Positions 27,421-35,884 of a stretch of 64,000 nt of DNA are shown here, piece by piece. Both the position numbers and the translations under genes were made by a program. The stretch is taken from positions 203,006 to 267,005 of the forward strand of contig CALRTB020000005.1 of assembly GCA_943371005.1 (NCBI GenBank), read 5' to 3'. Source of the stretch: MRBY01 sp943371005. Its GTDB lineage: Bacteria; Cyanobacteriota; Cyanobacteriia; Cyanobacteriales; MRBY01. How positions within the stretch are numbered: the stretch's first letter is position 1; each line of letters starts with the position of its first letter. The notes beneath the pieces were generated by a model. It searched no databases. It was not told where the DNA came from and saw only the letters and a program-made list of their open reading frames with translations.

Positions 27421-28536
27421 ATGGCAAAACCAATTGCAAGTCTAACTTTAAAAGGCTATAAATCCATACGATGTCTTGAAGACTTCAAGCTGGGGGGAAT
27501 CAATATTCTTATTGGAGGAAATGGTTGTGGCAAAAGTAATTTCGTCAATTTTTTCTTTCTGTTGCGACAAATTGTAGATGGATATTTAGAAAGAACAATC
27601 AATCTTGCAGGTGGGGCAGATATTCATTTATTTCTAGGACTTAAAATTACTTCATCAATTGAAGCTAGTTTGACTTTTGGAAGCAATGAATATTCATTTG
27701 TGTTGCAGCCAACAGTTGATAACCGATTGATTTTCACAGATGAACGGATTATTTTTGATGCAGTAGGAACGACCATGAATGATGTCAATCGTTCGATTGG
27801 CAATGGTCATAGTGAATCAAAACTTAAAACTCAAATTTTAGAGAATACTCGTAATCGAAGTATTAGTGAACATATTTATAATGCAATTTCTAGCTGGGTT
27901 ATTTATCATTTTCATGATACTAGTGGAACTGCCCAAATGCGAAGAGAATGCTCGATACGGGACAACGAATACCTTAGAGCTGATGCAGGAAATTTAGCAT
28001 CATTTTTATTTAACTTAAAAAAGACACATGAGAATGTCTATAAGAATATTATTGATGTCATCAAGTTAGTTACTCCTTTCTTTAAAGATTTTAAATTTCG
28101 TCCTAAAGAACAAAAGGGAGATCAAGTTATTCTTCTCGAATGGGAACAAGAAGGAAGTGATTATCCATTTCATCCTAGCCAACTATCAGATGGAACTTTA
28201 CGATTTATTGCTTTAGTAACAGCATTAATGCAACCTAATCCGCCAGCAACAATACTGCTAGATGAACCAGAACTTGGTTTACATCCCTATGCGATTGAAG
28301 TATTAGGGAATTTGATTTTACAGGCTGAAGAAAATACTCAACTTATTGTTTCCACTCAATCAGCACAGCTTTTAAATTCCTTTGAACCTGAACAAATTAT
28401 TGTTGTTGAGCGACACAATGGAGAGTCTATATTCAAAAGATTAGATAGTATACAACTCCAAGATTGGCTTGAAGACTATACGATGGGAGAACTTTGGCAG
28501 AAAAATATTTATGGTGGAGGTCCTATGTATGAATAG
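27421..28536 (+). CDS. AAA ATPase (SMC/RecF-like, AAA_21), defence-type
   Basis: 371 residues. N-terminal LKGYKSIRCLEDF and Walker A IGGNGCGKSNF at 31-41; the signature-like PSQLSDGTLRFIAL near 255; Walker B TILLDEPELGLHPYA near 277-291; and a switch QLIVSTQSAQLLNSF near 310. This is the compact SMC-like ATPase found beside TOPRIM-like or DUF4276 genes in OLD/RloA/AbiL-type modules. The next gene overlaps it by 8 bp and encodes DUF4276, so the two probably form a complex. The stretch is AT-rich and has no HIP1 site, unlike its neighbours, which suggests recent transfer. A role in phage defence is inference. Confidence 0.85.
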   Translation: MAKPIASLTLKGYKSIRCLEDFKLGGINILIGGNGCGKSNFVNFFFLLRQIVDGYLERTINLAGGADIHLFLGLKITSSIEASLTFGSNEYSFVLQPTVDNRLIFTDERIIFDAVGTTMNDVNRSIGNGHSESKLKTQILENTRNRSISEHIYNAISSWVIYHFHDTSGTAQMRRECSIRDNEYLRADAGNLASFLFNLKKTHENVYKNIIDVIKLVTPFFKDFKFRPKEQKGDQVILLEWEQEGSDYPFHPSQLSDGTLRFIALVTALMQPNPPATILLDEPELGLHPYAIEVLGNLILQAEENTQLIVSTQSAQLLNSFEPEQIIVVERHNGESIFKRLDSIQLQDWLEDYTMGELWQKNIYGGGPMYE

Positions 28537-29206
28537 GGTTATTGCTGTTGTCGAAGGGCAAACAGAACAAACATTTGTGAGGGATATTTTAGCTCCTCAA
28601 TTAGCACACCAAAATATTTGGTTAACAGCTCAACTTATTGGTAAGCGTGGGCATAAAGGAGGAATTGGAGAATTTTCTCGCGCACAGAATGATATCCTCA
28701 GACTGCTTAAGCAAGATCAGACTATTATCGTAACAACAATGTTCGATTTTTATGGGATGCCTTTATCTTGGCCAGGTCGAGAAGCCGCAAATAATCTTCC
28801 TTTTGAACAAAAACCGTTAATTGTTGAACAGGAAATTAAAAAAATTATTACTGAATCTTTTGGTAGTAATTTACCAAAGAATCGGTTTATTCCATATATT
28901 CAAATGCATGAATATGAAGCTTTACTCTTTTCCAAACCTTCTGCAATAAGTCAGGTAATGAATAATCAAAAAGCCTTACCGGAACTTCAAAGAATTTATG
29001 ATGAATTTCAAAATCCAGAAAAAATTAATGATCATCCACAAACTGCACCATCAAAACGAATTACTAAAATTTTTCCTCGTTTCAAAAAGCCTATTCATGG
29101 TTTCATTGCAGTAAAGAAAATCCCTTTTGAGTTGATTTTAGATAAATGTCTACATTTTCGTTATTGGGTTGAACAATTAAAAGAAATTTCTCAATCATAC
29201 AATTAG
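28529..29206 (+). CDS. DUF4276 family protein (TOPRIM-like), partner of AAA ATPase
   Basis: 225 residues from ATG (MNRVIAV), which overlaps the ATPase stop in ATGAATAG; a longer frame inside the ATPase gene is not needed. VVEGQTEQTFVRDILAP at 5-21 carries the glutamate expected in a TOPRIM-like site. VTTMFDFYGMPLSWPG near 68-83 and FIPYIQMHEYEALLFS near 118-133 are the DUF4276 hallmarks. The acidic residues could bind metal for nuclease activity, but catalysis has not been shown here. Translational coupling with the ATPase gene indicates a two-protein system. Confidence 0.85.
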   Translation: MNRVIAVVEGQTEQTFVRDILAPQLAHQNIWLTAQLIGKRGHKGGIGEFSRAQNDILRLLKQDQTIIVTTMFDFYGMPLSWPGREAANNLPFEQKPLIVEQEIKKIITESFGSNLPKNRFIPYIQMHEYEALLFSKPSAISQVMNNQKALPELQRIYDEFQNPEKINDHPQTAPSKRITKIFPRFKKPIHGFIAVKKIPFELILDKCLHFRYWVEQLKEISQSYN

Positions 29207-29243
29207 CAAATCTTTAGTGTAAGTTCAGAGACTGAATTCAAGA

Positions 29244-29993
29244 TCATAATAGAGCATTTAAAATCAGCTTAACGATAATGGCGATCGCCGCTGCGGCAAT
29301 ACTCCCTAAAAGCGTGATTCTGACGTTGGTGGTGTGCTTTTTGATTTCAATTTCGGCCTTTTTCTCTGCCTGACGGGTCATGTATTTTTCTAACTCAAAG
29401 GCGAGGGTCGAACCCACTGCAATAATGACCGCCGCATCATCGGCCAACCCCGCAAAAGGGATCACATCCGGCACCGCATCAAGGGGTGAAACTAAATACA
29501 ATAATGCGGCGATCGCCATTGTTTTTGACCGCCACGCCACATTCGGATCTTTAATGAGTTGGGCGAGGCCTTGCACCTTTTGCCAAATTTCTTTGACTGG
29601 CCCCCGGCGCATCTCCCCTAGATGAGCTTTGATTTTTTCAATATCCGCTGGCGTTACCCCCTGGGCAAACCGCTGGAATACCTGAGCAATGCGGGTTTTA
29701 TTTTGCTCCCGTAAATTTGCCTTAACCTGTTCTTCGAGGTCGTCGTGGAGAGTCGTGGCTGCTGGCTGGGCTGGGCGGAATCTCTCAATGATCTTTTGCC
29801 AAGGCTTGGGGGAAGATACTTGGGGTGGCGCCTCGATGGGTTCTGCGGTCACGTCGATCACGTCCGGGGTCTCTGGTGATCGCCGCCATTGCTGCCAAGA
29901 GGTTTTCAGATTGTCCAGAAACTTCACCACGACCGCGATTACCCAAGCTCTAATTTTTACTGTAGCGAATCTAAGTCTCTTTGTAGGCGGCAC
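29244..29993 (-). CDS. DUF1232 (YkvA-like) membrane protein
   Basis: 249 residues. The DUF1232 core lies near 150-195: AWRSKTMAIAALLYLVSPLDAVPDVIPFAGLADDAAVI, with the SPLD-x-x-PD pattern. A C-terminal hydrophobic segment (about 225-247) follows a charged helix. The N-terminal half is basic and low in conserved features. Function is unknown; the family is linked to membranes. Its first 23 bp overlap the end of the livF-like gene on the same strand, so the two may be translationally coupled. Confidence 0.75.
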   Translation of the reverse strand: MPPTKRLRFATVKIRAWVIAVVVKFLDNLKTSWQQWRRSPETPDVIDVTAEPIEAPPQVSSPKPWQKIIERFRPAQPAATTLHDDLEEQVKANLREQNKTRIAQVFQRFAQGVTPADIEKIKAHLGEMRRGPVKEIWQKVQGLAQLIKDPNVAWRSKTMAIAALLYLVSPLDAVPDVIPFAGLADDAAVIIAVGSTLAFELEKYMTRQAEKKAEIEIKKHTTNVRITLLGSIAAAAIAIIVKLILNALL

Positions 29994-30705
29994 CGAGGTA
30001 GAGTTCTCCGACCTTCGGGTTCGTCAGCAAATCTTGACCTGTGCCCTCAAAGCGATCGCAACCACTTTCTAAAACATAGCCCCGATCAGCAAATTCCAAC
30101 GCTTTTTTCGCGTTCTGTTCCACAAGCATAATCGCCTTGCCCAATTGATTAACCGCTTTGATTTGTTCAAAAACACTGGCCACGAGGATCGGTGAAAGGG
30201 CCGCCGAAGGTTCATCCAGGACTAACAGATCCGGGTCTAACATCAAAGCCCGACCCATCGCTAACATTTGTCTTTCGCCCCCGGAGAGGGTGCCTGCCCG
30301 TTGTTTGCGCCGTTGTTTGAGGACGGGGAACATTGTGTAAATTTGTTCCTTGAGGTTTTCTAAGGAGCCAGACCGCACAAAGGCCCCCATTTCTAAATTT
30401 TCTTCGATACTCAAGTTGGCAAAAACGTTCTGAATCTGGGGAACGTAACACATGCCCCGCTGCACAATTTGGTTGGAACGGAGGCCGGTAATGGATTTTC
30501 CTTTGAAGGTGATGCTGCCTTGGTTGGGGGTCAAGAGACCAAAAATAGTTTTAGCGAGGGTCGATTTTCCTGCGCCATTGGGGCCAATGACCACCACTAA
30601 TTCTCCGGGGGCGATCCGAAAGTTAATGCCCTGGAGAATATTTAGATCTTTGATATATCCTGCATAGACGTCATTTACGACCAAGAGATTTTCCGCAGTT
30701 GCCAT
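29971..30705 (-). CDS. livF: LivF/NatE-type amino acid ABC transporter ATPase
   Basis: 244 residues from ATG (MATAENLL); 13 more residues are possible upstream. Walker A GPNGAGKST is near 40, signature LSGGERQML near 138, Walker B LLVLDEPSAALSP near 156, and VEQNAKKALEFADRGYVLESG near 190 is typical of LivF. In cyanobacteria this ATPase serves the Nat transporters for neutral or branched amino acids, whose subunits are often scattered. No permease or binding protein is adjacent. The urea-type UrtE is a less likely alternative. Confidence 0.8.
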   Translation of the reverse strand: MATAENLLVVNDVYAGYIKDLNILQGINFRIAPGELVVVIGPNGAGKSTLAKTIFGLLTPNQGSITFKGKSITGLRSNQIVQRGMCYVPQIQNVFANLSIEENLEMGAFVRSGSLENLKEQIYTMFPVLKQRRKQRAGTLSGGERQMLAMGRALMLDPDLLVLDEPSAALSPILVASVFEQIKAVNQLGKAIMLVEQNAKKALEFADRGYVLESGCDRFEGTGQDLLTNPKVGELYLGAAYKET

Positions 30706-30813
30706 AGATTTTGGGTAAAGGTTGCCAATTTTCTCCCTAAGCATAAAAGCAAATTGCCCCCCGGTTCACTACTAGGAGGCGGAATTTTTCATGGCGTGAG
30801 TGACGAAAAAAGA

Positions 30814-31173
30814 TTATTCGGTGAGTTCGTCGTCTTGGCCGAGGAGTTGATTGATCAAGCTCGAAATAAAGGTCAGTACCAAGGAACCAATCACCGCTGG
30901 GAAAAAGCCATTGACTTCTAAACCCGGTGTTAGATAGCCGACTAACCCCAAGGCGATCGCATTGACGACGAGGAGAAACAAACCGAGGGTCAGAATAGTT
31001 AGGGGTAGGGTAAAGAGGATCAAAATTGGTTTAACAATGGCATTGACAAACCCAAGGGCGATCGCCCCGATCAAGGCTGTGGTCAGACCATTAATTTCTA
31101 AACCAGGGACAATGGTCGCCGTGAGAAAGAGGGAGCCAGCCGTCGCGAACCAGGTCAACAAAAACTGAGGCAT
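30814..31173 (-). CDS. Phage holin family (YvlD-like) membrane protein
   Basis: 119 residues with four hydrophobic segments and the repeated G-L-E-V/I-N-G-F/L turn (PGLEINGL, PGLEVNGFF). NAIVKPILILFTLPLTILTLGLFLLVVNA is the family core. Despite the 'holin family 4' label, chromosomal YvlD-like proteins are not tied to prophages, and no phage gene lies nearby. Function unknown. Confidence 0.8.
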   Translation of the reverse strand: MPQFLLTWFATAGSLFLTATIVPGLEINGLTTALIGAIALGFVNAIVKPILILFTLPLTILTLGLFLLVVNAIALGLVGYLTPGLEVNGFFPAVIGSLVLTFISSLINQLLGQDDELTE

Positions 31174-31253
31174 GGTGATTACGGGGATGATATTTTGTTC
31201 CTATTCTATCGGGACTTTTTGACCATTAAGGCGTAGCGGCTTAAACCCTTGGC

Positions 31254-32012
31254 CTAAGCTTGTTTCCAGAAGTGAATAATTTCCCGCACATGGTTCAGCA
31301 CTTGGCTGTCTTCACTGAGTTGGGCGATCGCCGTTGTCGCTTCCCGGGCGAGTTGTCGGTGGGCAGCTTCATTGGTGGCTTCTAGTTGTTCGAGGGCGGC
31401 ACGCATTTTTGCTAAATCGCGCCGGAGGTTGTGCCATTCTTCTTGGTGGGTTTGGGTATTTCTTTCAGTAGTCGTTTGGAGATTTTTCATCCCTGCTTCT
31501 AGGGTCACAACCCGGTGACGCAATTCCACCACATCTTCCCGGGGATATTGAATTTGTTTGCGAATTGACATTAAGCGCCTCGCGATGAATTGGTAAGCCC
31601 GCACCGCTGGCCGCAACACCGTGAGCAATAACATCGCTCCTCCTGTCACATACCCCACTGGACTAATGCCCCAGGCCGCAAGACCATATAGCCCCAAAGC
31701 TGAAAATACATGGAGGGCGATCGCCAACAGCAAACCAAACCGGGCGACTTTCGCCACATAGGCCAATTGTTGGGCATCAACGGGAATCTCTTTCTGGCGA
31801 GAAATCACCGCCTCGGCCTTCGTCTCCTCCGCTTCAAAATAAATATTCCAGGGAATCGTCACCACCGCCAACAGCCACCAAAAACTAGCGATGCCCACGA
31901 GCCAATCGACTAAACTTCCCGCCGGAATCTGGAGCCACTGCAAAATGAAAAAGACCACTAGGGCGAGGAACCCAGACCCAAACCCAAAACTCACAAAACT
32001 GTAACTGACCAT
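31254..32012 (-). CDS. Uncharacterised membrane protein with coiled-coil tail
   Basis: 252 residues. Four hydrophobic segments lie near 8-26, 33-55, 92-112 and 117-135. A coiled-coil tail of about 100 residues (heptad-like LRHRVVTLEAGMKNLQ, then LRRDLAKMRAALEQLEATNEA) ends cytosolically. I do not recognise a characterised relative. Neighbours on the same strand are a holin-like protein and the GH57 branching enzyme. Confidence 0.6.
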   Translation of the reverse strand: MVSYSFVSFGFGSGFLALVVFFILQWLQIPAGSLVDWLVGIASFWWLLAVVTIPWNIYFEAEETKAEAVISRQKEIPVDAQQLAYVAKVARFGLLLAIALHVFSALGLYGLAAWGISPVGYVTGGAMLLLTVLRPAVRAYQFIARRLMSIRKQIQYPREDVVELRHRVVTLEAGMKNLQTTTERNTQTHQEEWHNLRRDLAKMRAALEQLEATNEAAHRQLAREATTAIAQLSEDSQVLNHVREIIHFWKQA

Positions 32013-32115
32013 GACGAGAATCTCCTGAGGCGATCGCCTTTCTTACCACCATTGTGGCGACCCAATCCCAGAAATTTTCTTGCCCTGTGCCACTTCTTGA
32101 ACTGTCCAAAAAAAA

Positions 32116-32185
32116 TCCTCCCTTGAGGGAGGTGGCCGTCAGGCCGGAGGGTGTCTTCTCCCCTTGAGAGGAGCTAGAGGGGTGT
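32116..32185. repeat. Palindromic repeat locus A
   Basis: Two modules side by side. Module 1 is CCTCCC-TTGA-GGGAGG followed by a GGCC-GTCA-GGCC hairpin and GGAGGGTG. Module 2 is a CTCCCCTTGAGAGGAG stem with CTAGAGGGGTG. It ends five bases from the GH57 stop codon. Confidence 0.85.
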
Positions 32186-32190
32186 TCTAA

Positions 32191-33780
32191 TTACAAAGGC
32201 CGATAAACCCGATAATCAATATTCGGGAAAATGTTGTCCATCTTTTCAATCTTTTCGAGCCAACCCGCATCAATCTTGCCGACTTTTACATCCTCATAGA
32301 TTTTTTCGAGGCGTAGCACATGGCTCTTTGTGCGCCGTTCCGCATAGGGCACCATTGTTCCCGTGCGCATAATAAACGCCCAATCCGATGACTGTGCCAA
32401 CAGCAACTCCCTCGCAGCTTGGTTCAAGGCCCGTTCCTCTAGTTCATCTGCCGGTTCCCGTGTCGAAAGCTCAATCATGCGTTCCGCCGCCTTATGGAGA
32501 TAAGGGTAAATCCAAGCGTTCGTCTGGTTGAGCCAATATTCATGGAAGCCTTTGTATCCCCAACTCGACTGGGACGGCACCGCCACCTGTTGCGTCGGTT
32601 CCATTTTTAGATAATCCGCCAAGTGGGTCATCTGGTATGTACCTTGGTCATACCAAGACTTGCGGAAAAAGTAATCCAAGAACCAGGGGCCTTCGTACCA
32701 CCAGTGGCCAAACAATTCCGCATCATAGGGAGACACCACAATCGGATGACGCCCCATCATCTTATTCAGGCGACCAATCTGCTGTTCCCGGTTGTACATG
32801 AAGTTGCCTGCATGTTCGGCAGCTTTTTCCCTAGCCCAGTAGGGATCATAAAGTCCTTTTTCTGACAAGCCACCATCGCGACTGGTGATCTTGTGGTATT
32901 TGATCCCCGTATTTTTCCGCTGGCCGTTGGGCATGATGTAGGGCTTGATGTATTCGTAGTCTGCTTCCCAACCCAGATCTTTGTAAAACTCCCGGTAACA
33001 GACATCGCCCGGATAGCCCACCTTCGATGACCACACCTGCTGGGAAGACTCATGATCCCGGCCAAAGGCGGCCACCCCTGTTTCGGTGAAAATCGGCGCA
33101 TAGTTGCCGTAGCGGGGCCGGGGGCGTGCGTAGAGAATGCCATGGCCATCGGTGAGAAAGTACCGTAATCCCGCATCGGCGAGCATCCGCTCCAAACCTT
33201 CATAGTACGCACATTCGGGTAACCAAATACCCTTGGGAGGACGGCCAAAATTCTCTTCGTAGCTTTCGTAGGCCACCTGGAGTTGCGCCCAAACCGCTTG
33301 GGGGTACATCTTCATCAAGGGGAGGTAACCATGGGTAGCACCACAGGTGATGATTTCGAGGTTATTGCTGTCTTGGAATTGCTTAAAGGCCGTAACGAGA
33401 TCCCGGTCATAGCGTTCCCAGGTGTCGAGGATGGCACTAAATTCTTTGTGGTAATACTCCGCTAAATATTTAATGTGACCGTTGTATTTGTTATGAACAA
33501 TTTCCTTTTCAACCAGCTCCATTAACAGCTTCATGTGGGCGTCGTAGCGGTCTTGGAGGAGGGGATCCCGGAGCATGGCCACCAGGGGCGGCGTCATACT
33601 CATCGTAATTTTAAAGTCGATCCCGTCTCGCTTTAGCCCTTCAAATACATGGAGCAGGGGGATATAGGTTTCGGTAATTGCTTCAAATAACCACTCTTCT
33701 TCAAGGACAAAATCACTCTCGGGGTGACGGACAAAGGGGAGGTGGGCATGGAGAACGAGGGCAACGTAGCCTAAAGCCAT
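32191..33780 (-). CDS. GH57 1,4-alpha-glucan branching enzyme
   Basis: 529 residues. The GH57 N-terminal motif is VLHAHLPFVRHPE at 8-20. GIWLPECAYYEG near 182 carries the nucleophile glutamate, and VSPYDAELFGHWWYEGPWFL near 347 carries the acid/base aspartate. A C-terminal DUF1957-type helical domain completes the branching-enzyme form. It adds alpha-1,6 branches to glycogen. AAGGAAGGA upstream of the ATG is a good ribosome binding site. A GH13-type GlgB, if present, is elsewhere. Palindromic repeat locus A adjoins its 3' end. Confidence 0.87.
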   Translation of the reverse strand: MALGYVALVLHAHLPFVRHPESDFVLEEEWLFEAITETYIPLLHVFEGLKRDGIDFKITMSMTPPLVAMLRDPLLQDRYDAHMKLLMELVEKEIVHNKYNGHIKYLAEYYHKEFSAILDTWERYDRDLVTAFKQFQDSNNLEIITCGATHGYLPLMKMYPQAVWAQLQVAYESYEENFGRPPKGIWLPECAYYEGLERMLADAGLRYFLTDGHGILYARPRPRYGNYAPIFTETGVAAFGRDHESSQQVWSSKVGYPGDVCYREFYKDLGWEADYEYIKPYIMPNGQRKNTGIKYHKITSRDGGLSEKGLYDPYWAREKAAEHAGNFMYNREQQIGRLNKMMGRHPIVVSPYDAELFGHWWYEGPWFLDYFFRKSWYDQGTYQMTHLADYLKMEPTQQVAVPSQSSWGYKGFHEYWLNQTNAWIYPYLHKAAERMIELSTREPADELEERALNQAARELLLAQSSDWAFIMRTGTMVPYAERRTKSHVLRLEKIYEDVKVGKIDAGWLEKIEKMDNIFPNIDYRVYRPL

Positions 33781-33985
33781 AGTGGTATTCCTTCCTTAAA
33801 AAGAGTCGCTTGCTGAACGATTTTGAGGAGTCGGTGTCAATGTCCATTAGATTCTAAAACGATTTGGTCAACGCACCGCATCTAACTCAAGTTTGAGGCT
33901 CTGGGGACATGGGGTAATTAGTCCTCTACGGATTACAATGGATTTTGGAGTAAGCTCACCATAAACTGTTCTTTTCCCTTAGATT

Positions 33986-35239
33986 GTGCATGGTAGACAG
34001 ATTGGGGATCACTTACTTTCTGGGGGCGAATTTGTCTTGTTTGAACTGCCTGTGTCTGCTGAAGATCAATCTCAACTTGTACCTGTCACGACTGATATAC
34101 AACTGCGATTGTTGTTGTTTACGGATGAGCGTTTGGCCCATCGGAGTGAGATCAAGCGGGTGCAAGATTGTCTTGAGCGTTTACGGCAGGAAACGGATTT
34201 TTCTTTAGAAATTATCAATATTAAGGATCAGCCCCAACTGGTTGAATTGTATCGTTTGGTGGCGACACCTTCTCTCGTCAAGGTTTTCCCGGAACCGTTG
34301 CAGGTGTTTGCGGGGAGCAATATTTTGCCAGACCTAGAGCGCTGGTGGGGGCAGTGGCTGGATACGGTGGCGGCCTTAAAAAAACAGTTTGGCGATCGCC
34401 AATTGGCTGAGGTTGAACAATGCGATCGCCGCTTGGCCGCGTCCCAGACAGAGCATTCGAAGGAAGTGATGCGCCTGTCCGACGAAATTTTTCAATTGCA
34501 ACGGGAAAAAGAAGCCCTCCTCAAGCAGATCGAATTTAAGGATCAGATTTTAGCGATGCTCGCCCATGACCTACGGAGTCCCCTTACCGGAACCTCCATC
34601 GCTATCGAAACTTTAGAAATTCTCTCAAAACGTCCGGAAACGGAAAAAACAATTGGCTTGCGGGGTCAGCTCTACCAGCAGGCGAAAAACCAGCTCCAGA
34701 TCATGAACCGGATGATCACAGAACTGCTCCAAGAGTCACGGCAACTACTGACAAAGTTAGATGTTAAGCCCCAGCCGATGGCCCTGAGTACCCTGTGCCA
34801 ACAAATTACGGAGCAAATTCAGGAGCGGTTTCAGCGCAAATCGATTCAGTTGGTTTTGGATATGCCCCGGGATCTGCCGGAGGTTTATGGAGACCGAGAA
34901 CTGATCCGGCAGGTCATTGTCAATTTATTGGACAACGCCATCAAATATAGTCCCGAAGGGGGGCAGGTGCGCCTTGTGGGACTCCATCGCACCCTCCAGC
35001 AGGTACAGGTGAGTGTGATTGACACAGGCCATGGTATCCCTGAAGAGGAACAAGAAAAAATTTTTGAGGGACATTTTCGCCTGAAGCGAGACGCTACCCA
35101 AGAGGGCTATGGTCTAGGCTTGGCGGTCTGTCGGCAAATTATTCAGGCTCACCAAGGGCGCATTTGGGTTGATAGCACCCCAGGCCAAGGCAGTGAGTTT
35201 CATTTTACGCTTCCGGTGTGGGGCGATCGCCAAGCTTAA
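33986..35239 (+). CDS. sasA: Circadian sensory kinase SasA
   Basis: 417 residues from GTG (MHGRQIG); a later GTG at 34052 (SAEDQSQL) is also plausible. Residues about 35-125 form the KaiB-like thioredoxin-fold sensor (QLRLLLFTDERL through LVATPSLVKVFPEPLQVF). The H-box LAMLAHDLRSPLTG is near 190, and the ATPase has NLLDNAIKYSPEGG, IDTGHGIP and GYGLGLAVCRQI. SasA docks on KaiC and phosphorylates RpaA to drive circadian output. The KaiB-like domain is what separates it from other kinases. No kai gene is adjacent. The 3' end overlaps the PatD-like gene by 35 bp. Confidence 0.9.
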   Translation: MHGRQIGDHLLSGGEFVLFELPVSAEDQSQLVPVTTDIQLRLLLFTDERLAHRSEIKRVQDCLERLRQETDFSLEIINIKDQPQLVELYRLVATPSLVKVFPEPLQVFAGSNILPDLERWWGQWLDTVAALKKQFGDRQLAEVEQCDRRLAASQTEHSKEVMRLSDEIFQLQREKEALLKQIEFKDQILAMLAHDLRSPLTGTSIAIETLEILSKRPETEKTIGLRGQLYQQAKNQLQIMNRMITELLQESRQLLTKLDVKPQPMALSTLCQQITEQIQERFQRKSIQLVLDMPRDLPEVYGDRELIRQVIVNLLDNAIKYSPEGGQVRLVGLHRTLQQVQVSVIDTGHGIPEEEQEKIFEGHFRLKRDATQEGYGLGLAVCRQIIQAHQGRIWVDSTPGQGSEFHFTLPVWGDRQA

Positions 35240-35576
35240 GTATTTCCGTGCAATATTGATCGAGTTGAGCCAGGCGGGCTTGGATCTGTTGTTGTTTTTG
35301 GCGTTGGGTGCTGGGGGTACGACTGCCCTGGAGAAAGATTAAGTCGGTATTGAGGAGCCGCAACCCCCGATACAATTCCGTGTGGAGCGATCGCCAAGCG
35401 CTATAGATTTTTTCGGGTAGCTGTTCCCCGGTGAGAGGAGCCAATTGAGTTTCCCAAAAGCCGAGAAACTCTTGTCCCTGGCGGACTAAAGCCCCTGGTT
35501 CCTGTTGGCGTGAGATTAAATCTGTGGCCAGAGCTTGCAAATGGATTTTTAATTGTTGATAGGCGGAAAAATTCAT
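35205..35576 (-). CDS. patD: PatD-like protein
   Basis: 123 residues, all helical. The pattern ELYRGLRLLNTDLIFLQGSRTPSTQRQ near 68-94 with LDQYC near 108 resembles the cyanobacterial PatD family, first studied as a heterocyst-frequency factor. Homologues exist in strains that never form heterocysts, where the role is unknown. The call rests on recalled resemblance. It overlaps sasA tail to tail by 35 bp, which is unusually long. Confidence 0.55.
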   Translation of the reverse strand: MNFSAYQQLKIHLQALATDLISRQQEPGALVRQGQEFLGFWETQLAPLTGEQLPEKIYSAWRSLHTELYRGLRLLNTDLIFLQGSRTPSTQRQKQQQIQARLAQLDQYCTEILKLGDRPTPEA

Positions 35577-35884
35577 CGGGGAGATCGTGCAAATTTAGAG
35601 AACAAAAAAGCCATCAAAACTGTATCAAAAATAATCTTTCTGAAAATATTTTGTGCAAATCTAAACTTTTAAGTAAAAATTAAAGTACTTAAAACAAACT
35701 TAATCTTCGTTTTAAGCTTATTGTTAAAATCCCCAGCTTTATTTTTTTGGTTTCAGGAGTCGGCCCCTCGCTTCCCCTTGACGACCAAGGAACGGGGGTT
35801 AAGGTTGCCCCAAACATCACCTTTGATCACAGCCTTTTTTAGCTCGTCCGTTGTCGCTGTTGTTTTTTTCTCCCTTGTGTTTTT
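35577..35884. other. Intergenic region and likely rel leader
   Basis: 308 bases between the divergent patD-like and rel genes. The left half is very AT-rich and probably holds promoters for both. At 35764-35798 there is an imperfect GC-rich hairpin: CCCC, CG, TT and CCTTG pair in order with CAAGG, AA, CG and GGGG. It lies about 85 bases before the rel start, in its likely leader. No gene is seen. Confidence 0.45.

Noticed and set aside
30814..31173. Holin-family gene as a sign of a prophage
   Set aside because: Only this one gene matches, it belongs to the chromosomal YvlD-like group, and no other phage gene is nearby.
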